Source of the DNA: Sphingobacterium bovisgrunnientis
GTDB taxonomy: Bacteria > Bacteroidota > Bacteroidia > Sphingobacteriales > Sphingobacteriaceae
Length of the DNA: 64,000 nt
Direction: 5' to 3'
Assembly: GCF_009829085.1 (NCBI RefSeq)
Contig: NZ_WUQY01000004.1
Location: 1-64,000 of the forward strand
The notes beneath the pieces were generated by a model. The model did not search any database. It had not been told where the DNA came from and saw nothing but the letters and a program-made list of their open reading frames with translations. The position numbers and the translations under genes were made by a program. Position 1 is the stretch's first letter; every line of letters begins with the position of its first letter. Below are positions 63,834 through 64,000 of this stretch, in pieces.

Positions 63834-64000
63834 TTGTGGACGGGAGTTTGGATCATATATCGCCTAACCTTTAAATATACGCAACTATTTTAAAGTTGCT
63901 AGTTCAATATATTGATATACTGCTAAATCTACCGAGTTGTTTAAAAAGGAGGGCTTGTTAGTAAAAGGGTATCTGCGAATTAGCTATAGAATAAGTTAAT

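Overview
The window is AT-rich chromosomal DNA from a Bacteroidota bacterium, most likely a member of the Sphingobacteriaceae (Sphingobacterium/Pedobacter type). Several things point there: promoters of the TTTG-N18-20-TAnnTTTG class; TonB-dependent receptors that carry N-terminal carboxypeptidase-regulatory-like domains; an exbB-exbD-exbD-tonB operon; DUF4374, DUF4876, DUF6850 and DUF5686 families; and a 14-gene nuo operon with a short NuoG. Genus-level placement is inference. No tRNA, rRNA, CRISPR array or prophage was seen.

Layout. 1-139: the last 43 codons of an IS200/IS605-type tnpB with its right-end hairpin (omegaRNA scaffold), abutting the stop codon of an RDD membrane-protein gene. 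902-7093: six overlapping genes (SpoIIM-like, membrane protein, DUF4129, DUF4350, MoxR ATPase, DUF58), convergent with metK. 8656-9893: a lipid/diacylglycerol kinase and a SUI1/YciH factor. 10297-16333: TonB energising operon (exbB, two exbD, tonB) extended by a small membrane protein, a PstS-like lipoprotein and a TPR protein. 16442-29355: complete nuoABCDEFGHIJKLMN. 29463-33847: DUF5686 outer-membrane protein, enoyl-CoA hydratase, AI-2E transporter. 33848-38559: phosphopantetheinyl transferase, dCTP deaminase, Rrf2 regulator, UvrA.

38703-45300 (minus strand): TonB receptor, DUF4876 lipoprotein, DUF6850 outer-membrane protein and a di-heme cytochrome c peroxidase form one operon. 45436-46919: xseAB. 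47035-51482: a serine hydrolase with a remnant GH3 C-terminal-like domain, a membrane dipeptidase and a CotH-kinase lipoprotein. 51544-59020: a XusAB-like xenosiderophore pair (DUF4374 lipoprotein plus TonB receptor), a divergent AraC regulator, and a second siderophore receptor. 59199-63833: a NagB-LmbE fusion, a methionine-type aminotransferase, a TlpA-like thioredoxin protein and an STM3941-like membrane protein.

How the genes fit together. The TonB operon would energise the three TonB receptors further along. The receptor operons at 45.3 kb, 55.4 kb and 59.0 kb and the araC gene share a 17-bp dyad (consensus TTTAGAATTAGTCTAAA) near the predicted transcription start. The 59-kb receptor also carries a 20-bp-period direct repeat upstream of its promoter, typical of AraC activators. 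Together they look like one metal- or siderophore-responsive regulon. The peroxidase/DUF4876/DUF6850 branch is the least described part and the best candidate for a new uptake-and-processing system.
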